Assembly: GCA_036971475.1 (NCBI GenBank)
Contig: JBAIZL010000376.1
Span: 3,950,001 to 4,014,000, forward strand
DNA: 64,000 bases
Origin: Prosapia bicincta
Lineage: Eukaryota; Arthropoda; Insecta; Hemiptera; Cercopidae
Direction: 5' to 3'
Numbering within the stretch: position 1 is the first letter of the stretch; each line of letters begins with the position of its first letter. The translations under genes and the position numbers were made by a program. The notes under the pieces were generated by a model that saw only the letters and a list, made by a program, of their open reading frames with translations, made no database searches and had not been told where the DNA came from. Below, piece by piece: positions 61,082-64,000 of the stretch.

Positions 61082-61460
61082 TACATAAATATATATATTT
61101 TTTTAATTTTATTTATACATATAATTCTCTGTGTTTCTTTTATTTATTTTAATTAAATTTATTTTCTGTTATTGTTATTGAGATTTCTTTATTGCTAAAT
61201 TGTTACCTATTATTGTTTTACATATTATTTATTTACTGTTATATTGTTGTTTGTTGTTATTTTGTTATTTAGTTTTTAAGAATTTTCTCATTGTTATATT
61301 GTTGTTTTTTGTTTTTTATTGTTGGGGTTTTTTGTTTTGAAATTTTTTGTTGTATTTATTCATTTGTTTATTTATTAATTTATTTGATTTAATTGAAAAC
61401 ATTGCGTTCCGTGTTAGATTTTGTTTGGCGATGATAACCACAATTGGTTTTTCGCCAGGG

Positions 61461-61503
<43 letters not shown>

Positions 61504-61513
61504 TAATATATTG

Positions 61514-62260
61514 TTCCGTTTTTTTGTTTTTTTCCGTTTTTATTAGGTTAATTTTATTATTAATATTATTTCTTATGTGTTCAGTATTTTGGTGGGTAAT
61601 TTTGTGGATGTTAGATTCTGTGTCAACTATTAGGTTTTTTATTATTTGTTTTTTGTTGAAGATAGGTAGGTTATATTTGAAGGAATTTGTTATTATTATT
61701 TTTTCTTTTTCAGTAAATTGTGTTTTAGTTAAGTTTATGAATTTATTATTGTTAGATGTGTGGGTTGGTTCTGGGCTATTTTTTAGGTTATGTTGTTGTT
61801 TTGATGTGTGGATTGGTTCTAGGCTATTTTTTAGGTTAAGTTGTTTTGATAAATTTTCGATTTTTTTGTTTTGTCTGTTAATAGTGTTTGTTTTATGTTT
61901 TATTATAATTTGTTGTGTTTTTTCGTGAATAATAGGTGTGAGAGTTTCAAAAGTTTTCATTATTTCCAAATTGGTTGTGTATAGTTGTAAATTGATTTGG
62001 CTTTTTTTATGGTAGGCAGCTTTAATGTTTTGTTTAATAATGTGTGATTCTGCTATTTTTGTTGCTTTATTGATAATAGTGTTTTGTTTATTTTTTATGT
62101 GTAATTTTGCGTATTTTTGTGTTATATTAAGTGTTAAGCATTTTTTATTAAACTGTATTTTGTTGATGCAATTCTGGAGTTTGATTTTTAGGTTAAGATA
62201 TTTACGGTACAGTTGTTTACCTTGGTAGGTATTAAATTCTTGATATTTAACATTATCCAT
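61514..62260 (-). pseudogene. Penelope-like PLE-1: N-terminal part of ORF, split by A6
   Basis: The start is ATG at 62260 (MDNVKYQEFNTYQGKQLYRK). It runs through a lysine/asparagine-rich helical region (KYAKLHIKNKQNTIINKATK; HKTNTINRQNKKIENLSKQL) with a duplicated LKNSLEPIHTS / LKNSPEPTHTS motif. It ends NINNKINLIKTEKNKKTEQY at the A6 insertion, and the frame resumes at 55464. This is the N-terminal region that precedes the RT in Penelope elements. The ORF was open before A6 landed in it. Confidence 0.85.
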
Positions 62261-62562
62261 TGTTTTTCCGTTGCACTGACTTTATGAAGTTAATATATTA
62301 CTATGTGAGTAATTTTATCCACCATTAAGTGCAATAATTTTACCTTGAGTGATGAGGCACCTTTCGGTCGTTGACCATTGTCGAATCACTGATTTTTCTC
62401 TGCTGTGGATGCTACGTCCGTGAAGCCGGTGTTTGTTGAGGTTACGCGCACTTTTTCTTGATCTGTGTGTATGATATTTCTGTATAGTATGTCTTTTGTA
62501 TATGTTGTTTGTAGATTCATTAAGTTGTTGTGTATGTTTTTATAAATGTGGTATTTTTCTAG
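62261..62562 (-). mobile_element. Penelope pLTR junction: 3' end of one copy joined to 5' start of PLE-1
   Basis: The minus strand from 62562 reads the C-terminal codons (LEKYHIYKNIHNN...TSTNTGFTD), the stop, the trailer with CTCACATAGTAATATATTAA, then AAAGTCAGTGCAACGG and ATGGATAATG of the next copy. A full-length PLE start immediately after a PLE end is the tandem (pLTR) organisation known for this class. Confidence 0.8.
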
Positions 62563-63808
62563 TATATTTACAACACTTTGAACAAATAATAATTAAACCT
62601 ATAATAAACACACACAATATCTCACTATGGACAAGATATGTAGACGATATACTTGTAATATACCAATCTACCATTCACAACGAACACGTCATAATATTAA
62701 ACAAACTAAATACATACAACGAAAACATACAATTCACCGTTGAAACAGAAACAAATAGAACAATCAACTTCCTTATATTTACTTTAAATATAAATGATAA
62801 TAAAATAGAAACTACAGTATACAGGAAACCTACTTCCAACAACACCACAATACACTACAAATCTAACCACCCCTGGACACACAAAATTAACACTTACAGT
62901 AACATGATAAATAAAGCAATAAAATACACACAGGATAACAAACAAAAATTAAATGAAGAATTAGATAACATTACAAAAATAGCAATAGAAAATGGATACA
63001 ACAAACACATTATAAAAAATATATACAATAAATTCACAAAAAAACCTAACCTCAACACAACACTACAACCGGAACATGAAAATAATAAAAATAAAAAAAT
63101 CTACCTAAAATATAAATACACCAATAACAAAATAGAAAAAATAACAAATATATACAACAAAGAATACTACACTCCAACCTACAAACCAAATAACAAAATA
63201 ATAAAATATCTTAATAACACAAACCACATAACAAATTCAGAAAAACATGACCTATCAGGAATTTACAAAATCACATGCAACAACTGTAACGCTTTTTACA
63301 TAGGAAAAACAACCAGAACATTTAAAATAAGATTTGAAGAACATTATAGAGCATTCAAAAACAAAAATTCTTAAGTATCAAATGTTGCAGCACACCTAAT
63401 ATCCCATAAACACGAAATAACAAATTACGAAAATAACCTAACCATACTGGAAATAAATAACAACCCAATAGAACTAAACTCACTAGAAAAATACCACATT
63501 TATAAAAACATACACAACAACTTAATGAATCTACAAACAACATATACAGAAGACATACTATACAGAAATATCATACACACAGATCAAGAAGAAGTGCGCG
63601 TAACCTCAACAAACACCGGCTTCACGGACGTAGCATCCACAGCAGAGAAAAATCAGTGATTCGACAATGGTCAATGACCGAAAGGTGCCTCATCACTCAA
63701 GGTAAAATTATTGCACTTAATGGTGGATAAAATTACTCACATAGTAATATATCAGTAACTTCATAAAGTCAGTGCAACGGAAAAACAATGGATAATGTTA
63801 AATATCAA

Positions 63809-63864
<56 letters not shown>
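62563..63864 (+). mobile_element. Penelope-like PLE-2: RT half, endonuclease, 3' end and start of next tandem copy
   Basis: It begins abruptly at 62563 in RT codons (IYLQHFEQIIIKP), head-to-head with the minus-strand copy. It continues to the stop near 63657 and through the trailer into AAAGTCAGTGCAACGG and ATGGATAATGTTAAATATCAAG of a next copy at about 63788. That copy is broken after eight codons by a TA microsatellite (63811-63864). Confidence 0.85.
62566..63659 (+). pseudogene. PLE-2 ORF C-terminal half (RT palm and GIY-YIG), one stop
   Basis: It encodes LWTRYVDDILVIY (catalytic YVDD), TINFLIFTLNINDNKIE (isoleucine for the aspartate of the PLE-3 copy), a lysine/asparagine-rich linker and the GIY-YIG endonuclease: SGIYKITCNNCNAFYIGKT and RFEEHYRAFKNKNS. 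A single AAA-to-TAA change at about 63372-63374 stops the frame. The downstream codons VSNVAAHLISHKHEI to AEKNQ remain open to the natural stop at 63657-63659. The N-terminal half and RT fingers are absent. Confidence 0.85.
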
Positions 63865-63871
<7 letters not shown>

Positions 63872-64000
63872 GGCTATATTACAATTTATATAGTAAATAT
63901 TTGTGAATTAAAAAAATTAAAAAATTATTCTGTTTACTTACCAACAAGTAATAAACATAATTTCAACAGAAGTGAAACGCTGTAGATAAATACATTTAGA
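63865..64000. other. AT-rich sequence after the Penelope fragment
   Basis: No Penelope similarity is visible beyond the TA run and no gene is seen. It may be the flank of the last Penelope tandem copy. Confidence 0.3.

Larger units (their letters stand above)
55465..61500 (+). mobile_element. LINE family A, copy A6: full-length, apparently intact
   Basis: It starts CCCCGCAGGGGGGTGCGG and ends with the terminal hairpin and about 41 A. The target duplication TATTAATATATTG lies at 55452-55464 and 61501-61513, inside the PLE-1 ORF. Both ORFs are open. The 3' UTR resembles that of A3 (the GTTGGGGTTTTTTGTTTTGAAATTTT segment), while ORF1 resembles that of A5. Confidence 0.95.

Noticed and set aside
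61347..61928. 193-aa plus-strand ORF with K-tract and hydrophobic stretches
   Set aside because: It overlaps the A6 3' UTR and poly(A) and then runs antisense to the Penelope ORF; a shadow frame.
63660..63790. Possible hammerhead ribozyme in the Penelope pLTR
   Set aside because: Penelope-like pLTRs often carry one, so I looked on both strands. The sense strand lacks CTGATGA. The antisense has GTGATGAGG and CGAAT in a foldable context, but the invariant C and the GAAA core are not met.

Overview
The window is a dense block of nested and partly broken transposable elements from an animal genome, most likely an arthropod and probably an insect. This is inferred from the mix: piggyBac transposases, an I/Jockey-superfamily LINE with an ORF1 zinc-knuckle protein, Penelope-like retroelements with GIY-YIG endonuclease, a probable P-element remnant, and AT-rich low-complexity flanks. 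No convincing single-copy host gene was found. The species cannot be named from sequence alone.

Left part (1-26481): degraded copies of an older LINE subfamily, here called B, with large internal deletions, frameshifts and chimeric junctions. One B copy (1229-10389) is interrupted inside its 5' UTR by a 6.77-kb element (1294-8063). That element has inverted repeats of about 0.82 kb, AG...CT termini and a 6-bp target duplication CCCTAG, which is the architecture of Polintons/Mavericks. It lacks the usual Polinton genes. It carries a probably spliced gene for a small protein with repeated acidic/hydrophobic motifs, a frameshifted unknown gene of about 310 codons, and an inserted piggyBac remnant. 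A diverged second copy of the acidic-protein gene lies at 11052-11602. A nearly complete piggyBac transposase (15227-16838, minus) sits at a TTAA in the ORF1 start of another B copy. A very degraded piggyBac of a third lineage lies at 25313-26043, and a probable P-element C-terminus at 23742-23945.

Right part (26482-61500): an array of young, nearly identical full-length LINEs (family A; about 6 kb). Each has a GC-rich 5' UTR, ORF1 (468-476 aa, three zinc knuckles), ORF2 (1231 aa: endonuclease, reverse transcriptase, RNase H, CCHC), an AT-rich 3' UTR, a terminal hairpin and poly(A). Copies A2, A7 and A6 have both ORFs open; A3 and A5 carry frameshifts in ORF2. Target duplications show that A2 jumped into ORF1 of A1, A7 into the 3' UTR of A5, A5 next to an inverted Penelope fragment, and A6 into a Penelope ORF.

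Penelope-like copies (40457-42803, 55079-55464 plus 61514-62562, 62563-63864) show tandem pLTR junctions and inversions typical of this class. In both LINE families ORF1 would coat the RNA and ORF2 would nick the target and copy the RNA from its 3' hairpin; family A could be mobile today. The most unusual item is the Polinton-like element with its acidic-domain gene.
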